A stretch of DNA of 64,000 bases from Leptospira terpstrae serovar Hualin str. LT 11-33 = ATCC 700639 (GTDB lineage Bacteria > Spirochaetota > Leptospiria > Leptospirales > Leptospiraceae), in the NCBI RefSeq assembly GCF_000332495.1, contig NZ_AOGW02000018.1, positions 250,501 to 314,500 of the forward strand. The letters run 5' to 3'. A program made the translations under genes and the position numbers. This document shows, one piece after another, positions 52,516 to 61,211 of this stretch. The notes below the pieces were generated by a model. It was not told the DNA's origin. It did no database searches and saw only the letters and a program-made list of their open reading frames with translations. Numbering within the stretch: the stretch's first letter is position 1; each line of letters begins with the position of its first letter.

Positions 52516-52872
52516 TTAGGCTTTTTTCGGGCGATTGTTCTCGTCTACGAAGACTACCTTGGGTTTGTAATCTGTGGGAAGCTCTTTTTCTGCCACTTGA
52601 CCGTAAGTGATGATGATGACTTTGTCCCCTTTCATTCCGAGTCTAGCTGCTGCCCCATTCAAACAAATGGTTCCCGAACCGCGTTCTCCCACGATCAAAT
52701 AGGTTTCGAACCGGGCACCATTATTTACGTTCACCACACTCACTTGTTCATAAGGTTTCATTCCGGCCAAGTCCATCAGGTCTTGGTCAACAGTGAGACT
52801 GCCTTCGTAGTGGAGTTCCGCCTCGGTGACGACGGCTCTATGGATTTTGCCTTTGCAAACGGTGATGATCAT
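52516..52872 (-). CDS. panD: Aspartate 1-decarboxylase
   Basis: The 118-residue pyruvoyl enzyme makes beta-alanine for pantothenate. The self-cleavage site YEGSLTVD (G24-S25) is intact, and the downstream NGAAARL motif is present. The start overlaps the stop of the upstream Panacea gene by 4 bp (ATGA). Confidence 0.97.
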   Translation of the reverse strand: MIITVCKGKIHRAVVTEAELHYEGSLTVDQDLMDLAGMKPYEQVSVVNVNNGARFETYLIVGERGSGTICLNGAAARLGMKGDKVIIITYGQVAEKELPTDYKPKVVFVDENNRPKKA

Positions 52873-53402
52873 TCTGACCTCTCAAATAAAACTCTAAACA
52901 TTTTGCCTGATAGATTCAAAAGGCTTTTTTGGACGAGAACATGGATTTTCGTATTGATCCGCTCTACGGAAAAAGGAATCGCATCGAAGAGTGGGGTGAC
53001 CACGTAGTTTTCATACAGATTGGGGTAATGGCGATTTTCATCCACAACTCGGCCACGGAATGCTTCCACAACCTTCATCATTACCCTTTTGTCTTCCCGG
53101 GAAAGGATGAGTCCTTCGAGAGGCTTAAGGAATCGTAAAGTAAACCCTTGGATTCCGTTTCCTTCAATTTTGGGAATGGCGTCGATATGACCTTTCTCTT
53201 TCAAAAATAAAAGCGCTTCGTTCAGTTTGACGGGGTAAGGGGAGTCTTCTAAGTGGATATAGTCTCCTCTTGTGATCATCTCCGCATGTTTTTGGAAATG
53301 AACACCATCCGAATAGTAGAGAAGTTTCGCCAAATCGAGGCGGGCTCTACCATTAGGTGATTTTTCGAGGATCCAAAGGATCGCATGACAAAGTTTCTCC
53401 AT
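52869..53402 (-). CDS. Panacea-domain (DUF4065/SocA-like) protein
   Basis: From ATG 53402 (AAGGAAG about 9 nt upstream) the product is 177 residues; an upstream TTG start at 53450 is less likely. The [17 protein letters not shown] segment and the [12 protein letters not shown] segment match the Panacea domain, found in toxin-antitoxin antitoxins and phage proteins. It is coupled to panD by a 4-bp overlap, and no toxin gene is next to it. Possible roles range from transcript coupling to a regulator of pantothenate synthesis. The start overlaps the divergent lipB start by 18 bp. Confidence 0.75.
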   Translation of the reverse strand: MEKLCHAILWILEKSPNGRARLDLAKLLYYSDGVHFQKHAEMITRGDYIHLEDSPYPVKLNEALLFLKEKGHIDAIPKIEGNGIQGFTLRFLKPLEGLILSREDKRVMMKVVEAFRGRVVDENRHYPNLYENYVVTPLFDAIPFSVERINTKIHVLVQKSLLNLSGKMFRVLFERSE

Positions 53403-54044
53403 CGAAAAGGACTTCCTTCTTACCTGTTTCCTTCGATTGTTCCGTACCAAAGATACGTAAAATTCCAGGAAAATTCCAGGAAAAATCGAAGGGAATCCAT
53501 GCTCTTTTTAGAACACAGTCCATGTTTGACAGGGGGCATAGGTGCGAAAGCGGAAAATCTTTTGGTTTCTCCGAGTCTTCTCTCTACTTTAGGAGTGGAA
53601 CTTGTCACTTTACAAAGGGGAGGAGATTTTACGGCCCATGAGCCCGGCCAAATTGTGGGATACCTGCACATTGATTTGAAAAAAAGAAATCTCAGTTTGG
53701 GCGATTTTTTAAGGATTTTAAATCAAAGTTTGGTGGTGGCTGTCCGTGAGACTTGGGGACTCCGCGTGGAAGAAAATCCAAAAGCACCAGGCCTATATTT
53801 AGCAGAAGAGCCCAAACGAAAACTTATCTCGGAAGGAATTTATGCAAAATCTTATTTTACTAGTTTTGGATTTGCACTCAATGCAGTGAATGACTTAAAA
53901 ACATTCTCTCTCATTAACCCCTGTGGTGCAAAAACAGAGGACATGACATCACTCTTACGTTTAGGAAAAGAAAAGGATTTCCCGCAGAGAAGGCTCGAGT
54001 TTGTTATGAGTTTTACCCAAACATTTCTCGACTTACTTCCTTAA
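53385..54044 (+). CDS. lipB: Lipoyl(octanoyl)transferase
   Basis: The 219-residue enzyme moves octanoyl groups from acyl-carrier protein to lipoyl domains. LFLEHSPCLTGG, the QRGGDFTAHEPGQ loop, catalytic Lys (K146 in PKRKLISEGIY) and Cys (C180 in INPCG) are present. Two positions differ from the usual form: HEPGQ instead of HGPGQ, and F161 where a His normally precedes GFALN. AAAGGA lies 5 nt before the ATG. Confidence 0.9.
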   Translation: MTKFLHRKGLPSYLFPSIVPYQRYVKFQENSRKNRRESMLFLEHSPCLTGGIGAKAENLLVSPSLLSTLGVELVTLQRGGDFTAHEPGQIVGYLHIDLKKRNLSLGDFLRILNQSLVVAVRETWGLRVEENPKAPGLYLAEEPKRKLISEGIYAKSYFTSFGFALNAVNDLKTFSLINPCGAKTEDMTSLLRLGKEKDFPQRRLEFVMSFTQTFLDLLP

Positions 54045-54092
54045 TTTCCTTCGTAAATCCATCCAATCAGCCGAAAAGTATATGGGGGATCT

Positions 54093-55094
54093 ATGAAATA
54101 TTCACGCTTTTTTCTATCCTTTATTCTTTTCTTTTTCCTCTGTGAGACCTTGGCCCTGAGTGCTGTGGTTTGGACATTCTATGAATCTTTACAAAATGCG
54201 CTCACCCAAGAGCAGTTTGTTTCTGACCATCGGGCTCGGGATTTAACACTCGCACTTGCAAAAAGTGCGGAACAGAGACTACAGAACGAAGGTTATCTGG
54301 AGATGGAAAAGATGTTCCACCGTTATGTGGAACAATCTAAAAATGATCCCGAACAGTTTTACATCCAAAAAATAAGTTTGTACTCTGTAGACGCTACTCT
54401 ACTTGTTTCTACTGACACCATTTATACACCAGAAGAGTTAAAAAATCGAAAACCAGAGGAGACACTCCTCCATTCTACTTTCTTTAAAAAAGGAATTCGA
54501 ATGAAAAAGTGGCAGTGGTCAGAAGCCGAAAATGGTGAAAATCCAATCCTTAATTCCAAACGAGATCCTAAAGTTCGTTCTGGTTTTGAATGGGTGTTTT
54601 CTTATTTACCACTGGCAAAGTCCAATACAGTAAGACTAACATCTCCTCTTTACAAACCGGGAACACTGGATGTAACGGGCCTTGTCATTTTAGTGTATGA
54701 AAGGGGAAACTTAGGATTACTTTTTGAAAACCAATGGAAACTTGTGGAATGGATGGTTTTTAATTACATTCTTTTTGCTTTTGTTGTCAGTTTGATATTA
54801 ACGGGTGCTTTTGTGGCCTATACCATGTTAGTTGCTAGAGATTCTAGTATCTCTCCAAAAGAATCTACGGGTTTACCACTCTTTGAGAAAAAAACGGTAG
54901 AAACTTTAGAAACAAAAGAGATTCCAATGGAATCTGTTCTTGATTTAACGGAAGAAACTAGTCAGGGAAGAGGCACATTTGCACAAACTAACACCACTAG
55001 TGAAGTAGAGATTTTGTCGGAGGGTCCTCTTGTATCGACAATTTCTCCCGATTCTCACCAAACTCCCGTTCGGGATGCAATCTTTTTAGGATAG
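54093..55094 (+). CDS. Two-transmembrane membrane protein, sensor-like
   Basis: The 333-residue protein has an N-terminal TM helix, an extracytoplasmic domain (about 35-225), and a second TM helix (about 228-252, VFNYILFAFVVSLILTGAF). A ~80-residue Ser/Thr/Glu-rich cytosolic tail of low complexity ends it. The layout is that of a bacterial signal-transducing receptor without a kinase or HAMP. No family recognised. The STAS/zinc-ribbon gene starts 3 bp after its stop, so the tail may contact it. Confidence 0.72.
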   Translation: MKYSRFFLSFILFFFLCETLALSAVVWTFYESLQNALTQEQFVSDHRARDLTLALAKSAEQRLQNEGYLEMEKMFHRYVEQSKNDPEQFYIQKISLYSVDATLLVSTDTIYTPEELKNRKPEETLLHSTFFKKGIRMKKWQWSEAENGENPILNSKRDPKVRSGFEWVFSYLPLAKSNTVRLTSPLYKPGTLDVTGLVILVYERGNLGLLFENQWKLVEWMVFNYILFAFVVSLILTGAFVAYTMLVARDSSISPKESTGLPLFEKKTVETLETKEIPMESVLDLTEETSQGRGTFAQTNTTSEVEILSEGPLVSTISPDSHQTPVRDAIFLG

Positions 55095-55097
55095 AAT

Positions 55098-55961
55098 ATG
55101 GAACCAAAAGATAAAGTATTTTCAATCCAACTCAAAGGTGGTTTGGACGGAACTAGTGCCGAAGATTTCTATCGTTACTTTGATTCTCAAATAGAGAAAG
55201 GGTATAGAAAGTTTTTATTTCAATTTGGAGCTCTGGATTTTATCACTTCGAATGGAATCAGTATCCTTGTAAAAATCCATAAACAAATCACTAAGATGGG
55301 TGCAGTGTATGCTATTTATGGGGTGAAACAAGAAGTCGAAGATGTATTGAGTCTTGTCGGCCTTTTTGATCGTTTACCGATCTTTCGCAGCCACAGCCAA
55401 GCAGAATCTTTTTTATTACAAATGGATCCCAAAGGTCCAGTCGTGCCAGAGACTAAATCATTTCATTCGGAATCGAACACAAAACTTCCACAGGTGGAGA
55501 CAAACGAAAACCGAATCCGTTTTTACTTTACCGGAAAAACCAAAGACAAGGATTCATCTCGTACAAAAGAACCCATCTCCCAACTGGAATCCTTAGATAA
55601 GGAAGAAAGGGAAGAGCCTTCCGTTAAGACGAACACTTCTCCCATGGAAACTGTTTTAGAAGAAAAACTCAACAGCCTTCGATTGGAAATCAAAGAAACT
55701 TTGAACCATGAATTAGAGAGGAGATTTTCTGTTTATAAAACAGCAAAAGAATCGGAAGAAAAACGAGTTACCATTCCGAGTTACATCCAGTCCAAAACCA
55801 AACAATTGGAAGCAGTGGAGCGGATCATTCAATGTGAAGTTTGTGGAACAAGGCTTAGGCTTCACAAGTTTGGCAAACACGAATGTCCGGGTTGTTCCAC
55901 TCAGTTTGAAATGAGTCTGAATGGTTCAGTACGTTTTCTTGAAAAATTGAATCCAATCTAA
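55098..55961 (+). CDS. STAS-domain protein with C-terminal zinc ribbon
   Basis: The 287-residue protein has an N-terminal STAS domain (residues 1-110) with the site FITSNGISIL: S51 is at the phospho-Ser position and T50 replaces the usual Asp. A Glu/Lys-rich linker with a coiled-coil helix (about 195-235) follows, then a zinc ribbon with two CxxC pairs (C246-C249, C263-C266). I know no named family with this combination. It lies 3 bp behind the two-TM gene and 11 bp before murJ. Confidence 0.82.
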   Translation: MEPKDKVFSIQLKGGLDGTSAEDFYRYFDSQIEKGYRKFLFQFGALDFITSNGISILVKIHKQITKMGAVYAIYGVKQEVEDVLSLVGLFDRLPIFRSHSQAESFLLQMDPKGPVVPETKSFHSESNTKLPQVETNENRIRFYFTGKTKDKDSSRTKEPISQLESLDKEEREEPSVKTNTSPMETVLEEKLNSLRLEIKETLNHELERRFSVYKTAKESEEKRVTIPSYIQSKTKQLEAVERIIQCEVCGTRLRLHKFGKHECPGCSTQFEMSLNGSVRFLEKLNPI

Positions 55962-55972
55962 AATCTGGTCTT

Positions 55973-57592
55973 ATGACAAAACAAGCCAAAGGAAGTGAGT
56001 CAAGCACCAAACGTTCGCTTGCCCTTTCATTTTATACCTTTTTATCTCGGATTTTAGGCCTCATTCGTGACCACTTTATGGCTGTTAGTTTTGGAACAGG
56101 AATGGTTGCCTCTGCCTTTAGTGTAGCCTACCGCCTTCCGAATATGTTTCGTAACCTTCTTGCCGAGGGAACCTTGAGCCAGTCCTTTATGCCTATATTT
56201 TCAGAATATGAAAAGATGGGTGTAGAAGAAGCGCGTGTGATGTCGGGAACGGTGCTTAGTTTTTTATTTCTTTGTTTGTCAGTTTTTGTGGCTCTCTTTT
56301 GGTTTTTCGCTGCTGGATTTTTGCCTACTCTTGTGGGTGGGTCTCCGGAATACGGAACACTTGTCGTAGAACTTTCATTAGTTTTGTTTTTTCTGATTAT
56401 GACAGCGAGTTTGTCTTCGATTTTTATGTCGATTTCGAACTCACACCATAATTACTTTGTACCTTCTCTTTCTCCTATCATCCTTAACTTCAGTTACTTG
56501 ATTGTTTTCCTCTTTGTATTTCCTTTTTATCATGAGATCCGAGACAAAGTATTTGTTTTGACCTATGGAATTGTAATTGGAGGAGTGTTACAACTTTTCG
56601 TGCAAGCTTGGTATGTGTATCAAAATGGATATGGTCCTATCTTCCGATTGAACTTTCGTCATCCTGCCATTCGTAAAATCTTTAAACTGATGTTACCGGC
56701 AGCACTTGGCGGAAGTTTCTACCAGATTGGCCTCCTTGTGGATATCTTTCTTGCTAACTACATCCAAAACCAAAACCCAGGGCTTGGGGCTGTGGTAAGT
56801 TTGGACTATTCCCAGAGGCTTGTGCAACTTCCAACAGGTATCATAGGTGTGGCGCTGGCAACGACCATCCTTCCTTCTCTTTTGAAAGACCTTCGGGAAG
56901 GAAGAGAGGAAAATGTTCCTAAAGAAATATCGGATGTTTTGTCCTTTGCATTTTTTTTGACTCTTCCAGCAAGCATTGGTTTGGCGGTTCTTGGCGAAAC
57001 AGTATTGGATTCTATTTACTTTGGCGGACGTTGGGACCATCTAGCAACAGTGACTGCTCTATATCCTTTGGTTTTTTATTCCCTCGCCATTCCGTTTTAT
57101 AGCATCAATAAGGTTTTGGTCTCCTCGTATTATGCTTTTTCTGATACAAAAACCCCTTTACGAATCCAACTGATTTCTTTTTCTTTGAGTGTTTTGGTGA
57201 GCATTGGTCTTATGTATTTTTTAAAACATTCGGCAATCGCTTTGGCTTCGGCTCTCAGTGCCTCGGTTACTTCTTCGCTGCTACTATTTTATTTAAAATC
57301 GCACCAAGTGAAAATTCCCTTCCTTACCGTATGGTTACGTATTTTAAAAATGGTTCCGGCCTTATTTGGCTTATTTCTTTGGTTGGTTGTATCGGAGTTG
57401 GGTTTGAAACCGGTTCTTTTAGTATCCCTGATGGATAATTTAGGAATGGGGTATGCCAATGGGAGTAGGATTTGTCTTGTGGTATCCATCCTCCCTGCGA
57501 TAGTCATATACTTTGCCTTAGCTAGTTTTACAAAACTTCCAGAGTCGGAAATTATTTTAGGAAGGTTCCTTAGAAAGTTTCGAAGGAAATGA
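55973..57592 (+). CDS. murJ: Lipid II flippase MurJ
   Basis: The 539-residue protein of about fourteen transmembrane helices belongs to the MviN/MurJ family of the MOP exporter superfamily: SRILGLIRDHFMAVSFG, YRLPNMFRNLLAEG and DYSQRLVQLPTGIIGVAL. It moves lipid II across the inner membrane for peptidoglycan synthesis. It is the last gene of a tight run with the two-TM and STAS/zinc-ribbon genes. Confidence 0.95.
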   Translation: MTKQAKGSESSTKRSLALSFYTFLSRILGLIRDHFMAVSFGTGMVASAFSVAYRLPNMFRNLLAEGTLSQSFMPIFSEYEKMGVEEARVMSGTVLSFLFLCLSVFVALFWFFAAGFLPTLVGGSPEYGTLVVELSLVLFFLIMTASLSSIFMSISNSHHNYFVPSLSPIILNFSYLIVFLFVFPFYHEIRDKVFVLTYGIVIGGVLQLFVQAWYVYQNGYGPIFRLNFRHPAIRKIFKLMLPAALGGSFYQIGLLVDIFLANYIQNQNPGLGAVVSLDYSQRLVQLPTGIIGVALATTILPSLLKDLREGREENVPKEISDVLSFAFFLTLPASIGLAVLGETVLDSIYFGGRWDHLATVTALYPLVFYSLAIPFYSINKVLVSSYYAFSDTKTPLRIQLISFSLSVLVSIGLMYFLKHSAIALASALSASVTSSLLLFYLKSHQVKIPFLTVWLRILKMVPALFGLFLWLVVSELGLKPVLLVSLMDNLGMGYANGSRICLVVSILPAIVIYFALASFTKLPESEIILGRFLRKFRRK

Positions 57593-57666
57593 TCCTAGTT
57601 TTCATTTCATAAAATGAGCGTTTGGTGAGAAGTTTTTTCTCAGAAGAAAGAATCGCTCTATCCTAT

Positions 57667-57717
57667 AAAAAAGGTCTATCCATGTTTCAAGTAGACTAAC
57701 ATAGACAGACCTTTTCC
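57667..57717. terminator. Bidirectional terminator between murJ and ileS
   Basis: AAAAGGTCT (57669-57677) pairs with AGACCTTTT (57707-57715), with inner ATGTT/AACAT, between convergent genes. A and T runs flank both sides. Confidence 0.7.
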
Positions 57718-57757
57718 TACATTCGATGAGCGATTTAGAATCGCTGGAACTTATGTT

Positions 57758-60508
57758 TTATTTAGGTGAAAGTTTAGAAACTACCGTATCGCACCTTCCA
57801 CAAAGTTTTCCTTCTGTTTCCGAAACATGACGCCAACAGCGTGGGCACTCGTGGTGGTGGGGTTTACGAATTTGGATGGAATCCTTTTCCCCTTTCCATT
57901 CTGAAAATACCTCACGAAGGCCACCAGCATCGAAACTTACTTCTGATACTACATAGAATAGGCTTAAGTCTTCTTTGCTAAATCCAGTTTCTTTTAAGGA
58001 TTCACCTGTGACTAAAACTTCAGCTTCTAAAGATTTACCTAGTTTTCCAAGTTTTCTTGCTTCTTCCAAAGCTTTTTGTACTAATTCTTTCGTTTGGAAA
58101 ACTGATACAAATTGCGATTCTAATTGGGAATCTACCCAAGAGGTTAAGTCAGAAAAGTCAGAATAAAAAACAGAATCCTTTGCACCAAACTCAGTCCATA
58201 CTTCTTCAGTGGTAAAAGATAAGATGGGTGCTAAGATTTTTGTGAGAGTTTCCAAAATGACTGCTAGAGCATACTCAGAAGACTTTCTTGTTTTGGAATC
58301 TTTGGCATCACAGTACATTCTGTCTCGAATGATTTCGAAATAGTCTTGTGACAGATCCACAGTACAGAATACCAAAACTCTATGATACACTTGGTGGAAG
58401 TGGTAGTTTTCGTAGAGTTTTTTGACATCTTCATTCAGTTTGGCGAGTTTATGCAGATAGTACCTATCGATGGGTTCTAAATCTTCTTTTTTTAGATTCC
58501 ATGTGAGTGTTTCTGCATTCGTATTTCCTAATAGGTAACGGAATGTGTTTCGAATTTTACGATAAGCCTCGGCAACCGTTTTGATGGAGTCCTTTCCGAT
58601 TTTAACATCATCTCTAAAGTCTTGAGTGGAAACCCAAAGCCTTAGGATATCTGCCCCGAATTGGTTGATGATGTCCGTTGTAGGATTGATCACGTTTCCA
58701 AGGGATTTAGACATGGCGTGGCCTTTTTCATCTAAGACATAACCATGGGTAAGGACCGATTTATAAGGTGGCCTTTTTCGAATTGCCATCGAAGGCCAAA
58801 GAGAAGATTGGAACCATCCTCTGTGTTGGTCGGAACCTTCTAAGTATAAATCAGCAGGTTCGCGGTCAAGAGAATCACCAAACACAGCAAAGCTGGATAC
58901 TCCAGAATCAAACCAAACATCTAAAATATCTTTGTCTTGTTTTAAGTCAAGAGACCCGCACTTTGAACATTTGGTTCCTTCGGGGAGTAGGTCTTTTGCT
59001 TCTCTTTCATACCAAACTTCGATTCCTTCTTTTTTTACAATTTGGATGAAATGTTTGATGGTTTTGTCATCCAGATGGGTGAACCCACAAGATTTACAAG
59101 TAAAAGAGGGAATTGGTACCCCCCAATTTCTTTGTCTCGACAAACACCAGTCAGGTCTTGATTCCACCATGGAACGAATCCGTGTGATCCCCCAATCGGG
59201 AATCCACTGAACTTTGTCAATGGCCTTTAGGGACTCTTCTCTAAGGCCTGCATGGTCAATGGAAAAAAACCATTGAGGTGTGGCTCGAAAGATCAGAGGT
59301 TTTTTACTCCTCCAACTATGAGGATAAGAGTGAGTGAATTCGGAGTAGTGGACTAGGGCATTTTTTTCTCTGAGAAGATCCACGATTTTCGGATTGGCAT
59401 CCCAGATTTTGATACCTTTCATCATTTCAAATTCGTCCGTATAACGGCCGTAATCATCAACCGGAGAAAGAGGAGGTAGACCTGCCGCTGTTCCCACACG
59501 GTAGTCGTCTGTTCCGTGCCCTGGGGCTGTATGGACACAACCTGTTCCCGCATCTAAAGTGACATGGTTTCCAAAAAGAGGAATGGAATCTCTATCGATA
59601 AACGGATGTAAGAAGGTCATTTTTCCAAGATCTTCACTTGTTAAAGAATGAATCTTTGTGAGTGTGATCCCTGTTTTTTGTTCCACTGCTTCTTTTAATC
59701 CATCAGCAAGGATCAGTCTTCCATGACTGTCCGATTGGAAAAGAGAGTAGTCCAAATCTTGATTAAAACAAATCGCAAGGTTTGCGGGGAGTGTCCAAGG
59801 AGTGGTGGTCCAAATGAGGCAATACGTATCTTTTTCGCCTTTGACAGCAAACTTTACATAGATGGAAGGTGATACATGGTTTTGGTATTCGATCTCTGCT
59901 TCTGCATGAGCAGTTGCTAGATCAATACACCAATACACAGGTTTTTTTCCTTTGTAGATATATCCTTTTTCAAAGAGGGATCCAAATACTTCCACAATCC
60001 TTGCTTCAAATTCCGGAGCCATAGTGAGATACTTTCTATCTTCTTCCCAGAAACATAAAAAGCGACTTAAGTCTTCGCCTTGTTTGCCTACAAATTCAGT
60101 AGCATACTCGCGGCATTTTTTTCTAAGTTCACTAGGACTTGTGTTTCTTGCTTCTTTGCCAAGATTCTTTAACACCTGTACTTCGATGGGAAGACCATGA
60201 CAATCCCATCCAGGAATCATGTCGGTTTGAAAGCCAGCGAGAGTTTTAGATTTAACAATGATATCTTTTAAAATTTTATTGAGAGAGTGACCCACATGGA
60301 AATTTCCATTTGCGTAAGGGGGCCCATCGTGCAATACAAACGAAGGTTTGGATTTACGAATTTCCTTCATGGTTTGGAAGACTTTTTTCTCTTTCCAAAT
60401 CTTAATTTGACCGGGCTCACGATTTGCCAGGTCGGCTTTCATAGGAAAGGAGGTCTGTGGGAGGAGAACCGTTTTAGAATAAGGATTTTCCGTTTCTGGT
60501 TTGGCCAT
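57758..60508 (-). CDS. ileS: Isoleucyl-tRNA synthetase
   Basis: The 916-residue class I enzyme has [11 protein letters not shown] (HIGH-type motif), [11 protein letters not shown] (KMSKS), the editing domain with [12 protein letters not shown], and a C-terminal zinc region CPRCWRH / CGRC. It charges the tRNA-Ile genes also present in this window. The zinc pairs and length match the standard bacterial form. Confidence 0.97.
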   Translation of the reverse strand: MAKPETENPYSKTVLLPQTSFPMKADLANREPGQIKIWKEKKVFQTMKEIRKSKPSFVLHDGPPYANGNFHVGHSLNKILKDIIVKSKTLAGFQTDMIPGWDCHGLPIEVQVLKNLGKEARNTSPSELRKKCREYATEFVGKQGEDLSRFLCFWEEDRKYLTMAPEFEARIVEVFGSLFEKGYIYKGKKPVYWCIDLATAHAEAEIEYQNHVSPSIYVKFAVKGEKDTYCLIWTTTPWTLPANLAICFNQDLDYSLFQSDSHGRLILADGLKEAVEQKTGITLTKIHSLTSEDLGKMTFLHPFIDRDSIPLFGNHVTLDAGTGCVHTAPGHGTDDYRVGTAAGLPPLSPVDDYGRYTDEFEMMKGIKIWDANPKIVDLLREKNALVHYSEFTHSYPHSWRSKKPLIFRATPQWFFSIDHAGLREESLKAIDKVQWIPDWGITRIRSMVESRPDWCLSRQRNWGVPIPSFTCKSCGFTHLDDKTIKHFIQIVKKEGIEVWYEREAKDLLPEGTKCSKCGSLDLKQDKDILDVWFDSGVSSFAVFGDSLDREPADLYLEGSDQHRGWFQSSLWPSMAIRKRPPYKSVLTHGYVLDEKGHAMSKSLGNVINPTTDIINQFGADILRLWVSTQDFRDDVKIGKDSIKTVAEAYRKIRNTFRYLLGNTNAETLTWNLKKEDLEPIDRYYLHKLAKLNEDVKKLYENYHFHQVYHRVLVFCTVDLSQDYFEIIRDRMYCDAKDSKTRKSSEYALAVILETLTKILAPILSFTTEEVWTEFGAKDSVFYSDFSDLTSWVDSQLESQFVSVFQTKELVQKALEEARKLGKLGKSLEAEVLVTGESLKETGFSKEDLSLFYVVSEVSFDAGGLREVFSEWKGEKDSIQIRKPHHHECPRCWRHVSETEGKLCGRCDTVVSKLSPK

Positions 60509-60568
60509 AGTAAGACCAATTTTTGAGGTCTAGGCCAAAGAGAAAACGGAAAAAATATCTTTAAGTTC

Positions 60569-61198
60569 TTAGAGTTTGACTCGCACCTTGGGAAGTTCGT
60601 CCCGAAGCCGAACCACATCCGATTTTTCGAGTAGGGTCTTTTGTAAAACGAGATGTTTTAGGGAATTTAATTTCGACAGGTTTTTCGGTAGGGTTTTGTA
60701 TTCCCGCATGAGAGTTAGGTCAAGGATTTCTAAATGGGGAAGACTTGCTATCACCTCTACATCAGCCTCTGTTAGTTGGACTTTTGTTTCATCTAAAGCC
60801 AGCGTTTTTAATTTTTGTAAACGACCAATGACTTGCGGAATTTCATTCAGTTCGGTTCTACCGAGAAGTAAAATTTCTAAATTTTCTAAGTTACCGATCT
60901 CTTCCGGTAAGGTTTTGATTGGGTTTCCAAAGAGATTTAAAATCTTTAATTGTTTGAGGTTTCCGATTTCTTTTGGGAGTTCTTTGAGTGAATCGTATTG
61001 AAGGGTTAGTTCTTCCACCTTGGTTAAATTTCCTATGGATGCAGGAAGGACTCCCACTTCTTTGTTGGAAAGATTAAGAACCCGATCTTCTTTATGGTTT
61101 TCTAACCATTCGCCTGCATTGACAACTTCCTTATTGCAGTGGAAAAATAGGGAAGTGAGAAATAAAATCGTAACTGTTCTGTATACAAAAGACTTCAT
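60569..61198 (-). CDS. Leucine-rich-repeat lipoprotein
   Basis: The 209-residue protein has a signal with lipobox SLFFHC (Cys 21). It is followed by 23-residue leucine-rich repeats of the spirochaete type (LxLxxNxLxxLPxxIGNLxxL), about six of them. Leptospira carries many LRR proteins of this kind, some implicated in host or surface interaction. The Cys lies after two Phe, a loose lipobox that spirochaetes allow. The upstream gene on the same strand ends 13 bp away. Confidence 0.85.
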   Translation of the reverse strand: MKSFVYRTVTILFLTSLFFHCNKEVVNAGEWLENHKEDRVLNLSNKEVGVLPASIGNLTKVEELTLQYDSLKELPKEIGNLKQLKILNLFGNPIKTLPEEIGNLENLEILLLGRTELNEIPQVIGRLQKLKTLALDETKVQLTEADVEVIASLPHLEILDLTLMREYKTLPKNLSKLNSLKHLVLQKTLLEKSDVVRLRDELPKVRVKL

Positions 61199-61211
61199 AG
61201 AACCAATTTTA

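Noticed and set aside
52869..53402. Toxin-antitoxin locus
   Set aside because: The Panacea domain suggested it, but both neighbours are housekeeping genes (panD, lipB).
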